64,000 nt of DNA from Serratia symbiotica (GCA_900380265.1 LR025083.1:124001-188000); one strand, 5' to 3'; positions 14,996 to 26,260 are shown, counted from the stretch's first letter. Numbers and translations: made by a program. The notes: generated by a model not told the origin, from the sequence alone.

Positions 14996-16117
14996 TTACG
15001 GGATTACCAGTAGTTGTTTGACAAGGTCCACACAGTGAAGGAACCGTTTTTCGTAGTCACTTGACTGAATATGTACATAGGATATGTTATTAGCATGCAA
15101 CATAGTTTCCAGCAGGTGCTGGAAACCTCTACGCTCTGCCGAATCCCCGAGCCTGCGTAATCCGTCTGCAACCCAGGGAGTATTGTTCTCCAGCAGGATG
15201 ACAAGGTCAAAATGATACTGATTAATTAATGCCTGAACAAACGGGTGCTCGCGGCCTTCATATTTTTTACAAAACGCCTGTGTGGTGATAAAATCGGTAT
15301 CTATAAAAGCAACCTTGTTGGCATGCTTCACAGCACAATTAACGTATTTTGCTTGCCCAAGGGCTATCTTGTCATAGTCAGAATATTGTAAGGACGTTTC
15401 GTTACCACCTAGGTGCGAGAACACATATTCACGCCCATATTCTGAGGCATAAGTGGTGTTAAAAATGTTTGTTAGTTGATTAATAAGAGTCGATTTACCG
15501 CTTGATTCACCGCCCAGAATCGCCACGGTCAGGACGAAGAACGGTTTGGCTTCGGTGGCGATGTAATCCCAGTAACAGAACGGATGTTGCCGGATTTGAC
15601 TAGTCCTGATGTTCATAAAGGTACGCTTGGGATCTATCAGAATAGTGTCAATTCCTAAATATTTTCTGTAATACTGGATATCCTGTAATTCGCTGGAGTA
15701 TATAAAGCTAGGAGTTATACTTTTTTCAGCCATAAAGGTTTTTAGAGCTTTGATCCAGAGGCCTCCGCAGTAAGGATCCGCCTCAATCCTCTGTTCATTG
15801 AATGAGTGAACATAGATGTGTTTTTGATATTTGAAAGTCTGTAATAACCAGCGTAAGCGATCATTACCCGTTGGGTAATGTCTCATTGAGCTTTTTTCAA
15901 AAAGTGCGCGATCTCGCAGTTCATCGTGGATTAGTATGACATGCAATTCATCTGCTTGGTTGCAAGCACGTTGGATTAAGTAAATATGGCCGGTGTGTAG
16001 TGGGTAAAATTTACCAAATACTAGGCCAATTTTTTTTTCAGCCATGGGTGTTTTAAACCAAGAAAGAGGTGCAGAACTTGCAGATTTTGAGTGTGTGTTT
16101 TTTACTTTATCGTTCAA
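14996..16117 (-). CDS. nadR: NadR lacking its repressor domain: NMN adenylyltransferase / ribosylnicotinamide kinase
   Basis: NadR normally has an N-terminal helix-turn-helix repressor of NAD genes, a central NMN adenylyltransferase and a C-terminal ribosylnicotinamide kinase, so it makes NAD+ from nicotinamide riboside. The frame here has 373 codons against about 410 in E. coli. Seen: the nucleotidyltransferase motif with HTGH at residues 41-44 and the kinase Walker A GGESSGKST at 202-210; both enzyme domains are complete. Residues 2-28 align without gaps to the linker after the HTH. The first codon, TTG at 16115-16117, is the former Leu of that linker and is preceded by in-frame TAA and TAG, so the HTH is cut off. 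Neither TTG nor the internal ATG at 16043-16045 has a clear ribosome binding site. An A9 run encodes residues 27-30. Likely an enzyme without regulatory function; the true start is uncertain. Confidence 0.85.
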   Translation of the reverse strand: MNDKVKNTHSKSASSAPLSWFKTPMAEKKIGLVFGKFYPLHTGHIYLIQRACNQADELHVILIHDELRDRALFEKSSMRHYPTGNDRLRWLLQTFKYQKHIYVHSFNEQRIEADPYCGGLWIKALKTFMAEKSITPSFIYSSELQDIQYYRKYLGIDTILIDPKRTFMNIRTSQIRQHPFCYWDYIATEAKPFFVLTVAILGGESSGKSTLINQLTNIFNTTYASEYGREYVFSHLGGNETSLQYSDYDKIALGQAKYVNCAVKHANKVAFIDTDFITTQAFCKKYEGREHPFVQALINQYHFDLVILLENNTPWVADGLRRLGDSAERRGFQHLLETMLHANNISYVHIQSSDYEKRFLHCVDLVKQLLVIP

Positions 16118-16226
16118 ATCTTACTAAGATAAGATTTGGGATACCGCAATGCTAGCGTTGGCTATTTCATGCAGAAGTAAAGCCTTTTTATTTAATGATA
16201 ACCATGATGTAATTAAACTTCGGCAT
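16118..16226 (-). pseudogene. nadR: Dead 5' end of nadR (helix-turn-helix repressor domain)
   Basis: The ancestral ATG is at 16224-16226, eight bases or so after a GAGAGGGG ribosome binding site. The first twelve codons (MPKFNYIMVIIK) match the family start MSQFDYLKAAIK without gaps, then codon 13 is TAA where the family has CAA (Gln). Further on, the recognition region can still be followed in two other frames (a fragment ending IANAS, then one reading KSYLSK before a stop), showing at least two frameshifts before the surviving frame begins. NadR-type repression of NAD genes is therefore lost. Certain as a relic; the exact indels need an alignment. Confidence 0.8.
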
Positions 16227-16235
16227 ATACCCCTC

Positions 16236-17780
16236 TCGTTGTACTCGTCATAACGTAAGTTATGTGAACGTTGGTTTTTGCTCCTTAGTTATTTAACGAG
16301 TTAATAATCTATAGTTATTGGACTTTATCTATAATATTCACTCTTCAGCCAGCGTAAGCTCAGATAAAAGCGTGTTCCCTTAATTTTACTACAGTTTTAC
16401 CCGGATGTAATCGGAATAATGTAGCGTTAAATATGATAAAAAACATCTTTCACAGTCAATAGTTTGTATACAAACCCTAAAATGACTTAGGCTATGGTTT
16501 CAAAGCAATTTTTATATATTGATTGATGGTTGATTAGGCGGTTTAGTGATGCGTCATCAAAGCGCGCTTAAAGACGTATTTGCGTACATATAAAGTAGTC
16601 TCCTGCCGATTTGCCACTCGAATCTCCTCGAGATGCCAACTTGTAAAATCGACTAGACCTTTGGGCAATAACCTATTACAAGGCCTAGAACCTAGGGAGA
16701 TTAGTAGTGCTGCTGGATCAGTTGTGGTCAGAGTGGCCTTCATGCCGTCGCTTCGCTTAGGAAAGGGCTGATTGTATGTTGCTAGCCGCTTAGGATAAGT
16801 GTAGAACTTTAGGCAGGATTGCTAGATGGTCGCTACTTGTCAGACGCCAGCCGGAGTGGTTGGGAGAGTAACCAAGTTATTTACAAGCACTTGGATCTTC
16901 CAAGGAAAAGTAGTGTTGAAATTCCGCCACGTACCTATCACAGCGTGATAGAGGTTATCGATTCGTCGTGACTAAGGGAAATGGTCGACGAGCTGTCAAC
17001 TTCATCCCGACTATGCTCGCTCTGCAGGCAAGCAGGTAGCATATTAACCGCGTACATCGGGTTGATGGCGAAAGAAAGTGTAGAATATGGATAGATATCC
17101 CTATTTAGTAACAGTGAGCAGGGATATGTAGTTGCGCAGGACCTTGTGACCAGCTAAAAGCTGTCTTTAGTAACGTGGCTAAACATCATTCGCTATATCT
17201 CGGATTTTGGCAAGGCGTGTTAAATCGGCGCATTTTGCGTATTAGCACTAGGCTTCTCTCTCGATATTAGATGTTTCTCATATGCATGAGTTGGATCGAA
17301 TAGAACAATATGCGCTCTAGATGTTCCTATGTAGCAATGAGGTCAATATTCTGGATTTTGGTTATGGGCAGTATATTTAAATTATAGATCAGTAGCATTA
17401 GGCTCGAGGTACGTTCTGCTAGGCACTATAGTGACTATTCCCTAGTAAAACCTGCAGGTTTATCTCTTTGGATCATTCATACAGTACTTGTAATAATAGT
17501 AAGGTGCTGGTATTCATCTGGGTTGGCATCGATTAAAAGTACACCGTCGATTAAATCAGAATAGCTTAGTACCCAATTAATCAAAGAAAGTGAGTGCTTA
17601 CACATAGTAACACTGCTAGTGTTATCGTGATAGTTTTTTGTGCTTCCTTATGACGCCAGCGTTGTTGGTATACAAAGTTAGTGTTTAATACTGGCGGAGT
17701 TAGGCATCGCCGCCAAACGTATTTAACTAATATCTGTTTCACGTGTGATAGCGGCTGTTTGCCCCGCCATTCGGATAATT
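16236..17780 (-). pseudogene. radA: radA relic (DNA repair ATPase)
   Basis: RadA is a RecA-like branch-migration ATPase encoded just upstream of nadR in enterics. Here it is destroyed. The best anchor is 17479-17555 on the minus strand: the DNA around the Walker A motif (family ILIGGNPGAGKSTLLLQ) is recognisable, with LLI..NP surviving, then a frameshift and AGCACCTTACTATT matching the STLL codons. The C-terminal codons can be matched just before the old nadR start (about 16236-16275). A frame at 16543-16743 may carry more of it. Position, strand and order between serB and nadR are as expected. Boundaries are approximate. Confidence 0.6.
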
Positions 17781-17819
17781 AGTACCGAACTTATGATATA
17801 CAATGTTTGCTTTATTGCT

Positions 17820-18780
17820 TGTTTGAACTCTTACCTATTACTTCACTAGCCTTTTCATACGCGTGTTGAGGGGTTGCTTAATATTTACAGCATCTCGATC
17901 AGATTAGCATGGTGAATCTATAACTTTATTGCTGATAGATATTTGGTTTGACATGGCAGTAGATACTAAACCTTAGAGTCTGACCCATCAGCGGTGTGTT
18001 GATACGATCTCTGATCGCTATAGTGTGGCGCTGGTTTAATGCTAAGGCCTTATTAACTCGTACTAGCATATAATCTGTGACTTTCAGATCTAAATCTTCC
18101 CTGGCACGTGACATTGGAGCGTATCCTCTTCACAACCCGTACCGTTTGTTCAGTGAGGGATGAATGTGGATCGTTCGTGCATATATTCAGCATAATAAGA
18201 TGAGCTAACTGAGGTTAGGCTCACATGCCTTAACATAGCATGTAATTAACCTACCAAGTAAGTCACTTTAGGAATTAAATAGAATCTGCTGTATGCCTCT
18301 GGCTTAAGAATGCTTGGATCAGCCTATGTACTGCACAGATGCGTGGACGTTAGCGGATGTTACAGCTTACTTTATTTTGGATTTTCTTTCAGGTTCTTTC
18401 AGCTACTTACATGCCGTCAAATTTGTAATCGGACAGATCCCCTTTGTGTCTAACGGTTGTGATCCTATGCCGTTCGTATTATATCCGGAGTGCGTGGGTG
18501 TGTGAACTGCCCTCACACTGGAATATTAATATTACAAGCCACCCTCTACCAGTATGGTGCCAAAGGTAGGATTACTAGCCAAATACACCGCCTGATCAAC
18601 CTGATCCAAAGTAGTGATGATCAGCATTGATACCGCTACACTCTGCTTAAACCTAAGAGGGTCGCATTTTATTCGATGCTTTCTGTTTAATATATACCTT
18701 TATAAGATCTGTCCGATAGCCCAGGGAATCGCTGCATTATTATCCCAGTCAGTCAGGCCCGCCATTCCTTCATCTTCGTT
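17820..18780 (-). pseudogene. serB: serB relic (phosphoserine phosphatase)
   Basis: SerB removes phosphate from phosphoserine, the last step of serine synthesis. At 17926-18025 an open frame still reads TIAIRDRINT..M.., then I.CHVKPNIYQQ, which aligns gaplessly over about 32 residues with the C-terminal HAD motif of SerB (TVAIGDGAND..M.., I.YHAKPKVYAQ), about 12 identities. The catalytic motif GDGAND has become RDRINT. No open frame covers the rest. Place and strand, upstream of radA, match enteric order. Outer limits are inferred from normal gene length. Confidence 0.7.
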
Positions 18781-18929
18781 GGTAGATGAGAATAAGGTAG
18801 ATTGTACTATATCTTGAAGTCCCAATATTTTCGGCGTATAAAACGGCATCAGAAAACAAGATATCAACCTATTTATCGCCGATAGTGCTTAGAATATCAA
18901 GTGTCTTATAAAATAAGAAATATACATAG

Positions 18930-19590
18930 CTCGCTAGAAATTCAAATTTCACCTATACCGCACCGTTATGAATCCTAATTCACTTGGTGTTATTTGTAAT
19001 ATTAATGTAAGGTGTGTTTTATTTGAGATTAATCTGTTACTTGACTTGTTCTGAGCAGCTGGAATAATTGGCAAAAATGGCCAAGCAGATGATATATCAC
19101 CAGCTTAATTCTGCAACACAACATCGATCATCAGGGTATCGCTGTTATCTTGAAATAGCTAATTAATCATAGTGTATTCTATGATATAAGCGTATATTAA
19201 CTTGATGGTATCTTTATTTCCTACGCTGGCGAAGAGATTACTCTATATGGAGATCTATTGGTCGATGATCAAGGTGTCAGAAGCTATTGTAACCATCAGG
19301 AAAGTGAGCTTAGCAACGGAAAGACGGCTCGGTCGGTTTTATCTGTATGACTCTCTGGATCCGCATGTTTTGGAAACGGAATCTGAGAAAATAAACAACG
19401 GTATCCACTGGCTGTGATTCCGTCGAATCATTTCGCTAGCGCTTCTTATTAGTATGATTTTGATTAATCTGTATCGTTAACGTTATAACTTGATTGGATA
19501 GTTAGCGCTTTGTAGCGGTACATTACTAGCACTGACGGTTAATACATAATTAGAATTATTTGTAGCTTAGGGTATCGTACAGCATACTGT
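18930..19590 (+). pseudogene. ytjB: ytjB (smp) relic (membrane protein)
   Basis: YtjB/Smp is a small two-helix inner membrane protein encoded divergently from serB. In 19204-19400 the plus strand retains, across frames, IS.AGE.(I/V)T near the middle, a SY.NHQ segment, and, in the 19202-19417 frame, LDPHVLETES, matching the family LDTHVLATES. The divergent arrangement with serB is preserved. The transmembrane parts are not readable. Limits are estimated from family length. Confidence 0.6.
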
Positions 19591-19893
19591 TATCAGTGCG
19601 TATGCTCAATTTTATTGCATCGAGTTGTGGTAATCAATGTCAGAACGGCTAGTAAATTTTATACTATTTGCACCTATGACGCTCTATCACGTTTTTAAGC
19701 AGTATTCCCTGTACCTTGGCATTCTATTTGCGGTAACATTACTGTTAATTTTTGTGTATAATATGTTTGACGGTAGAATAGTATAGAACTATATAATACA
19801 TGAGTTTTTGTACAGAACATGACGAAAGCTCCTGAGTATATACAGACACGGCGCGAGAACGGAAGCCGCCAGTTCATATCAAGTCTGGTGAAA

Positions 19894-19909
19894 GCTGCCA
19901 TAAGGCAGC
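19894..19909 (-). terminator. Probable deoD terminator, weak
   Basis: On the minus strand GCTGCC-TTAT-GGCAGC makes a six-pair hairpin followed by TTT, about 35 bases after the present deoD stop. The short T run suggests an eroded intrinsic terminator of the deo transcript. Confidence 0.35.
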
Positions 19910-19942
19910 GAGGCTAATACGCAAGACGTTATTCGACATTAT

Positions 19943-20728
19943 TCATCGGTTAATAGATTGACTGGCGTGCACAGTCATGGTGTCCGCATTAGAGGAGCAG
20001 GCTTGGTCACCTAGGAGTATCGATTCTAATGCGATTAGGATCATTTCGTTAAAGGTAGTTTGACGTTCGGAAGCGCTAGTCGCTTCATGACGTAAAATAT
20101 GGTCTGATACCGTGCAGATGGTCAGGGCCTGACAGCCGAATTCTTCGTGTAATTCCGCCGCCACGCCATACATTCCCGCCGCTTCCATTTCTACTCCTAA
20201 AATGCCGTATTTCTTCATTATTTGGAACATGTCAATGTCTGGGGTGTAGAACAAGTCAGCAGAAAAGATATTGCCTACGTGCACTGTTATACCCTGTGCG
20301 CATGCTGCATTTACCGCATGGCGAATCATATCAAAGTCAGCAATTGCGGCATAATCATGATCTTTAAAACGTACTCTGTTTACTTTTGAGTCAGTGCAAG
20401 CTCCCATACCAATTACAACATCGAGCAGTTTAATATCGTCACGCACCGCACCACATGACCCTACTCGGATAATCTTTTTCACACCGAATTTAGCAATCAA
20501 TTCACGTGTATAGATAGAGCAAGACGGGATCCCTATCCCATGTCCGATTACTGAGATGAAACGACCTTTATAGCTACCGCTAAAACCTAGCATGCCGCGT
20601 ACGTCATTCACTTCTACCGACTCTTCCAGGAAGGTGTCAGCAATATGTTTTGCGCGTAACGGATCCCCCGACATCAATACTACATCAGCGAAATCCCCCA
20701 TCTTAGCATTAATATGCGGTGTAACCAT
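19943..20728 (-). CDS. deoD: Purine nucleoside phosphorylase DeoD
   Basis: Cleaves purine (deoxy)nucleosides with phosphate to base plus (deoxy)ribose-1-phosphate; cytoplasmic hexamer. The start is the ATG at 20726-20728 ([13 protein letters not shown], the family N-terminus), with GGGGAAAG upstream; the frame is open 15 codons further but those do not belong to the family. Active-site features are kept: His of PHIN, GDP..R, the RVGSCGA phosphate loop, EMEAAG and SDH..., and the later ERQTTF arginine. Oddities: 261 codons against 239 in E. coli. Four extra residues (LHEE) sit before FGCQALTIC, and about 18 residues follow LLGDQA, where the old TGA stop appears to have become TGC. P to S in the usual PGDPLRAK. 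Downstream of deoB in the old deoCABD operon, 117 bases apart. Confidence 0.93.
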   Translation of the reverse strand: MVTPHINAKMGDFADVVLMSGDPLRAKHIADTFLEESVEVNDVRGMLGFSGSYKGRFISVIGHGIGIPSCSIYTRELIAKFGVKKIIRVGSCGAVRDDIKLLDVVIGMGACTDSKVNRVRFKDHDYAAIADFDMIRHAVNAACAQGITVHVGNIFSADLFYTPDIDMFQIMKKYGILGVEMEAAGMYGVAAELHEEFGCQALTICTVSDHILRHEATSASERQTTFNEMILIALESILLGDQACSSNADTMTVHASQSINR

Positions 20729-20845
20729 AATGTCTTTCCCCAGTGATTTAAATAAAAACGTTAAGGATATCAATCCTTGTATTTCGAGTTGTAGCTAGGC
20801 GGTAATAGCGGATAGTCAATAATGCTATCACTTGAACGATTCAGC

Positions 20846-22069
20846 CTACAGCATTGATTCTCCGTAATTCATCGGTGACATGTCGAAGTAGCTTGCTACA
20901 GTTTGCCCGATGTCGGCAAAGCTGTGTCGCTGTCCTAGCGAACCCGGGGTGACGTTCGGACCATAGATTAGAATCGGAATGTGTTCACGTGTGTGTTCAG
21001 TGCCACTCCAGGTTGGGTCACAGCCGTGGTCAGCAGTAAAGATAACTATATCTTCACCATTTACTCGCTTAAGTAATTCCGGCACGCGCCGGTCAAACAA
21101 TTCCAGAGCTGTAGCATAACCAACGACATCACGGCGGTGCCCATAAGAGGAATCAAAGTCAACAAAGTTGGTGAATACTATGGTGTTGTCGCCCGCTTTA
21201 TCTATTTCCATCAATGTCACATCAAACAATGCGTTAATACCGGCGGCCATCACCTGTTTGGTTATGCCAACGTTGGCATAAATGTCGGCGATTTTACCGA
21301 TCGACACTACCTCACCGCCCTTCTCGTCTACTAATCTTTTCAGTACCGTAGGGGATGGAGGTTCGACAGCCAAATCATGACGATTTCCAGTACGCCTGAA
21401 CTTGCCCGGTTGCTCACCAACAAAAGGACGTGCGATAACACGGCCAATGTTATAACCACCTTTAGTGAGTATGTTACGGGTAATTTTGCACAATCTATAT
21501 AGGCGATCTAGGGGGAAAGTTTCTTCATGGCAGGCTATCTGGAATACCGAGTCAGTGGAGGTATAAAAAATAGGCTTACCGGTTTTTATGTGTTCTAGAC
21601 CCAGTTGCTCAAGGATCACCGTGCCGGAAGAGTGGCAATTACCTAGGTAACCGGGCAATTCAGCATGTTTAACGAGTGTGTCAAGCAATGCCTGCGGGAA
21701 ACTGTGTTGTGGATTTTGGAAATAGCCCCAATTAGATAGCATAGGAACGCCAGCGATTTCCCAGTGGCCTGATTGAGTATCTTTGCCGGAAGAAAGTCCA
21801 CTAGCGTAGGCGTAGGCACCTATGATCTGCACATGGGTATCCAGCCCAAGAGGGAACTTGCCGGTAGAGGCTTCCGCCGCTTTACCTAAACCAAGACTGT
21901 TCATGTTAGGCAGTGTCAATGGTCCATATCGCCCAATATTAGCTTCGCCACGTGCACAGGCTTCCGCAATATGCCCTAAGGTGTCAGCACCTTGATCCCC
22001 AAAGAGGTCGGCATCGGCGCTAGCGCCGATGCCGAACGAGTCTAAAACCATAATAAACATACGTTTCAT
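20846..22069 (-). CDS. deoB: Phosphopentomutase DeoB
   Basis: Interconverts (deoxy)ribose-1-phosphate and 5-phosphate, feeding sugar from DeoD into pentose metabolism; alkaline phosphatase superfamily, two divalent metals. Full length (407 residues, as in E. coli). Metal and active-site motifs are present: MVLDSFGIG at the N-terminus, the phosphorylated Thr in [12 protein letters not shown] (family has P where this has Q), the NFVDFDS segment, TADHGCDPT and HTREH near the C-terminus. Ribosome binding site AAAGGACAGGA before the ATG. Stop codon is TAG. With deoA and deoC dead, DeoB and DeoD together can still turn purine nucleosides into base plus ribose-5-phosphate, which may be why these two were kept. 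Confidence 0.97.
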   Translation of the reverse strand: MKRMFIMVLDSFGIGASADADLFGDQGADTLGHIAEACARGEANIGRYGPLTLPNMNSLGLGKAAEASTGKFPLGLDTHVQIIGAYAYASGLSSGKDTQSGHWEIAGVPMLSNWGYFQNPQHSFPQALLDTLVKHAELPGYLGNCHSSGTVILEQLGLEHIKTGKPIFYTSTDSVFQIACHEETFPLDRLYRLCKITRNILTKGGYNIGRVIARPFVGEQPGKFRRTGNRHDLAVEPPSPTVLKRLVDEKGGEVVSIGKIADIYANVGITKQVMAAGINALFDVTLMEIDKAGDNTIVFTNFVDFDSSYGHRRDVVGYATALELFDRRVPELLKRVNGEDIVIFTADHGCDPTWSGTEHTREHIPILIYGPNVTPGSLGQRHSFADIGQTVASYFDMSPMNYGESML

Positions 22070-22135
22070 AAGTCCTGTCCTTTATTTCTTCCGATGTAGT
22101 CAACTGAAAAGAACTCCCGCGCCTCTGATTGTTGA

Positions 22136-23460
22136 TTATTCCTTGAGATGCTCGTACACAATCGAGGTGATGTGGTGCTCGGTGACTTAGCATGTATGGT
22201 GCTGCGCACTAGATCAGTAGTTGCGGTAGGGTTTCCCTTGCTGTGTACAATTATCCAGTAGTCTCCGGTATCAATTGAAGTAGCTAGGGTTGGCTATTGA
22301 GGCCACTGACAAACTATAATCAATATTATTAGTGGAGCATCTATCATTAGCGCCAATGGATACAGCTGCTATTCCAAATTTGATATTTATGGCGTTAATG
22401 ATGATTTGTGCTGCTCAGCATAGACTGGTTTGGTTAAGGTCGCTAGTGATAAATGGCTATCGTTACTTTCAATGACGTCGGCAGACTTTACTTTCCCTTT
22501 TGAGAATGAGACTAAACAACCCCCCTCTTTCTGTAGCGTTCTCTAATACTGGAACAAGTCCAGAGGCCATTGTTTGCATCTTTTGTTATGGACCCAAGTG
22601 TTAATAGGCCTAGGTAATCCACTACTCCATATAAAGTGCTGGGCAGTAGGGTTAACTAGTCGCGGTTGTGGTATACTCCTACTCATGAGGCCCTAACCAT
22701 TATATAGACCTTTACGATGTTGCTAGCACTAAAAGTCAGTAGTTAATTTATATTAGTTAATAGTGTCGTAGTTTGACAGGTATTACTATTACCGATGGTA
22801 ATAAGCGTCTGTAGCAAAGGTCCAACGTTAGCACACAAGTTGGCATAAAGGCCTGCCTGCTTTTACTCCTATTCCAAAGTGCATCAAGACCTTCTTCCAG
22901 CTTACTTACGGCGATCTAGGCAGGGGTTGGACATAGGAATTGACTGAAAAGGCCTAGCAATACCGCAGGTGGCGTAGAAGTGCTGATCCGCCAATTTGCT
23001 AGGTTGGGTCAGGCCTATCATAGTTAGGCTAACATACTGAATAATATTGAGAAACATTTCAAACTACAGAATAGTTAAAAGGTTTCCAACAGACTACCTT
23101 TATATTCTAAGTGATAAATTTGGATGATAGATACGTAGCTACTGATCTACAACTATCAATCTAAAACAAAAAGAAACGCAATGATTTACAGCTTGTTGTG
23201 GATGAGTATAGATGATCGGATGTTTAATAATAGGTTTTGAGTTTAGCCCTGAGCTATGGTCATTTAGCTATTGAGTTAGCGCTTCTGTTCTGTTACAGTC
23301 ATAGTTTAAAAGCAAATAGTTATCGCTAGTACTGTTATTTAATCTTTTTTAATCAGGATATTCATCCTGACGTTGAGAAAACAGATCTGTTATTCGTTGA
23401 ATGTTTGGGTATTGTTTTTCTTGGTCATTATGATTTATTTTGTATGAGAAGGGTTCCTGC
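22136..23460 (-). pseudogene. deoA: deoA relic (thymidine phosphorylase)
   Basis: At 22834-22902 the minus strand reads KLEEGLDALW.., then ..AFMPT, matching KLAEGLDALV..GAFMPT of DeoA. The last codons VYEHLKE-stop (22136-22160) match the family end VYRRI.E and stop 66 bases before deoB, as in an intact operon. Numerous stops and frameshifts lie between. The distance between the two anchors agrees with normal DeoA length. Start limit inferred. Thymidine phosphorolysis is therefore lost. Confidence 0.75.
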
Positions 23461-23504
23461 TGTATGGGCGAATAATGTTGGGTATCGGCGGAGTATTATA
23501 TACA

Positions 23505-24288
23505 CAGCACTATTACTAACTGTGTATCGCGGGATGCATGTGTATTGTAGTCTTCTACACGCTAAGAAGCAGTGTGTAGACGTTAAAAGCGCTAAAGCGA
23601 ACAGAGCGTACATCAAAGCGAGTATTCGCTAGACGGCAATCAGCCAGTGCAGATACTTTAAGCGTGCCCTCTAGTGTCCGTATTTGTTTGTCGACTTAAA
23701 GCCTACCGTTCTTCTACGGTAGGTCATGTCCTGGCTCATTGACACTACGACTTGGTGCGTTCTGACATGGCAGTCACGGTTCTATTGTATAATAGAACTC
23801 TCTATCAAATCTGCACTCTCTTGGATGGTGATTTAAGATGCTTTGCGGATTAGATAGGCCTGTTTCAGTTTCGCGGTTTCGTTGATTACTGGCACCAGTG
23901 TACGCCCGTTACCCGACCGGGGTACCACTTTTTGGTTACCTCAGAATCTACTTTCTCGTTACGATCGAGAAACGAGAAATATTCGGATACTAAATTCATC
24001 TCACACGCTACCAGGTGCTGGTAATGCGAGTTGTTTCTGCAAATACAATACCATATCGCTATAACATGGCGGGTCGTGAACCGCGCCAGCAAGATGGATA
24101 CTTTCTGCTTTCTTCCGCATAGTGTTACGTGGTGCTACGATCACCATAGGTAGATGCAGATAAATAGTAAGGCTCGTTTGACTATTGGCCTGATAACATA
24201 GCGTGATCACCTTCTTCTTAGTCTCGCCATCATACTTTTTAATTACATCCATTAAATGTAATAAACGTTGTGCTGAGTAGTCGGTTAG
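23505..24288 (-). pseudogene. deoC: deoC relic (deoxyribose-phosphate aldolase)
   Basis: Best preserved of the relics. From 24288 the minus strand reads in one frame LTDYSAQRLLHLMD, then KVITLCYQAN, matching family MTDYSA..LQLMDLT and KVIALCHQA. The start codon itself has changed from ATG to CTA (24286-24288). After QAN the frame slips, though the DNA for AICIYPRF can still be followed. The frame stays open to 24001, giving a long but meaningless C-terminal half. Start loss plus frameshift mean no enzyme. Head of the former deoCABD operon. Confidence 0.8.
23702..23723. repeat. Eight-pair inverted repeat
   Basis: CCTACCGT-TCTTCT-ACGGTAGG, perfect stem. On the minus strand it is followed by CTTTAAG. 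It falls inside the expected deoC relic and has no obvious role. Confidence 0.4.
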
Positions 24289-25800
24289 TGTATTTATAAA
24301 ATGCTCTAACTAAATCTGACTGTTATTAAGTAGACTTAGTTTTCAGCTATAGCTCAGATATGGATTAATACAATAGGAAAGAGATGTTTTTGCCTGGGCT
24401 AATCACCTGCATCGGGACTATATAGTCTGTATAAGAACATATTGCGGTATACTATTTATTTCTTATGCTGATTTAGTTAGGCTTGACCTTCTTAACAGGG
24501 CTTTTTATGCGTTCCGGTTATAATGGGTTATACTTGGTATAAATCAGCTGAAATAAGCTACGTACAAGAGATAAGAACTGAATCGTAGCCAGTTACCTAA
24601 TCTTTATGCTCCGTCTCGTCACGCTACATAAAGAGCGCTATAAGGCACCAGGTTATATGTGAATAACATCACACAATAACATTGTAACATCACAGATTCT
24701 CCAAATAAATAAATGCAGATAATGCATAGACTATCGATTTCTTTAGCATGCCGCTAGCTCTAGCGAAAGTCCAAGACTCATGGGGTTAATTATCTGGATC
24801 GGTAGTGAGGCATAAGAAGTAGGAGGTAGTAACCGCCGCCATACTAGCTAGGTTCATTAAATGATATGAGGAACAACTATACTAAAGGATAGTTAATGCC
24901 GCCTGATGTGTGTTACATATACAAAGATTGCTCTTTAAATGAAAATTCTATCGCGTGACTCTCGCTATAATAGTCGCTAGGTTGAAACAGTAAGAGCGGG
25001 CAGCGATTGTGCATTTTACGGACGACGCAAATCAATCTTATCGCCTGGTTCTGTCGTAGACTGCACCGTATTTGAATATGTTCGCAATAAGATATAGCGA
25101 TTGCGGGTCTTGGTCAACTATCAATGGGCATTGTAGGCGCTGCGGGTTCCAAGAGTAGCGATTTTAAAGGTAGGCACAACTACTACTCATGTGCTGAGTT
25201 TCTATCTGTTGTAGCTAAAGGGAACAACATGCTTACTGATATCAGTATGCGGTAACGCTAGATGTCAATTTGTCTACCAGAATTTGAGTTCTGGCACAAA
25301 ATATAATATAAAACGATGGTTTGCTATAGCACTTTCCAAACTCAAGAAAGTGTGGTGGTACCATTTCTCTTAATGCGCACAGTTCGATTTCATGATCAGA
25401 TTAAGAGTGATTTCCTGCAATAGCCAGTGGTTTTGAGAGTAGGATAAATAGCAATGCCGCTAGTTTTGCCAACTGTGAGCTGTCACTCTGGGTGAGTTAT
25501 AGCAAGTATAAGGTCAGAGATTGGAGTTACTTGGATACTAATGCGGTCATTTAAGCATTATAATACAGCGCTATGCGGGTACGGTAGGAACGAGAATCTG
25601 CCACCTAGGTTTGTGAGGCTTGTCAAAGTTTGGATGTTATTCCCTTTAATGCGTGACAGAAAATCATTATTACTATCGGTTAAAGGATAGTGTATAGAGC
25701 TCGCTCATGTGTCTGCTCTGAGGCAACATAATGGAACTGTTGAACTACTCTAGCAGAGTAGTTGCCGTTGGCAACAGATGCAAGGCTACGAGGTACGAGC
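24289..25800. other. Unassigned decayed stretch upstream of deoC
   Basis: E. coli has yjjI, yjjW, yjjV and yjjU here. I found no anchor for any of them. No frame above about 60 codons. Confidence 0.4.
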
Positions 25801-25813
25801 CCAGAATTGAGGG

Positions 25814-26047
25814 TTATCTGGTATGGCCCTCGAATAAAATAATATCCGTTCTATTTTGATTTGTCTGGGCTAAGCTGTTAGGATTCATCAGTGTAAGATG
25901 TTTGTATAAGTGACTGGGATCAATATTTCCATCCCTGAAGATCAGCTTCAGCTTAGCTGAAGCGTTACGCGCATTGGTCAGGGAGTTATTTATTTTCCGC
26001 TGTGATTTTGATTTTATACAACTTGCATGATTTAGGTGAATAGGCAC
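25814..26047 (-). pseudogene. osmY: Possible osmY relic
   Basis: osmY follows prfC in E. coli on the same strand. The frame here contains ASAKLKLIFRDGNI (about 25912-25965), which resembles the first BON domain of OsmY (ITAKVKAALVDHDNI) with one gap, and later LTL..N.S, like the VTLSGFV.S segment. The match is short. An eight-pair inverted repeat, GCTTCAGC-TTA-GCTGAAGC (25945-25963), lies in it. Tentative; it could be chance. Confidence 0.3.
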
Positions 26048-26260
26048 TATCCCTAAAGCTATTACTCATTTGATCGGCTTTCATTTTTTAAAACCGCTAA
26101 CTACTTCAGCGATGTTTGCTACGGTTAAGAAGTTATCCGGGAGACGTCCGTCCATGGAGATTCTAGTTCATTATTAGTGGTGCCTACTATCAGGAACTAG
26201 GGGACCCAACCAATCACCAAGCTTATCTAAAATGGATAAGGTAGGAATTTTGTGGTTCTG

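Noticed and set aside
17926-18114. Frame beginning MSRAR, as YtjB does
   Set aside because: The rest matches SerB on the serB strand, and YtjB is found on the other strand at 19 kb.
23405-23632. Overlapping open frames on both strands
   Set aside because: No family match in either; the place is expected to hold the ends of deoA and deoC.
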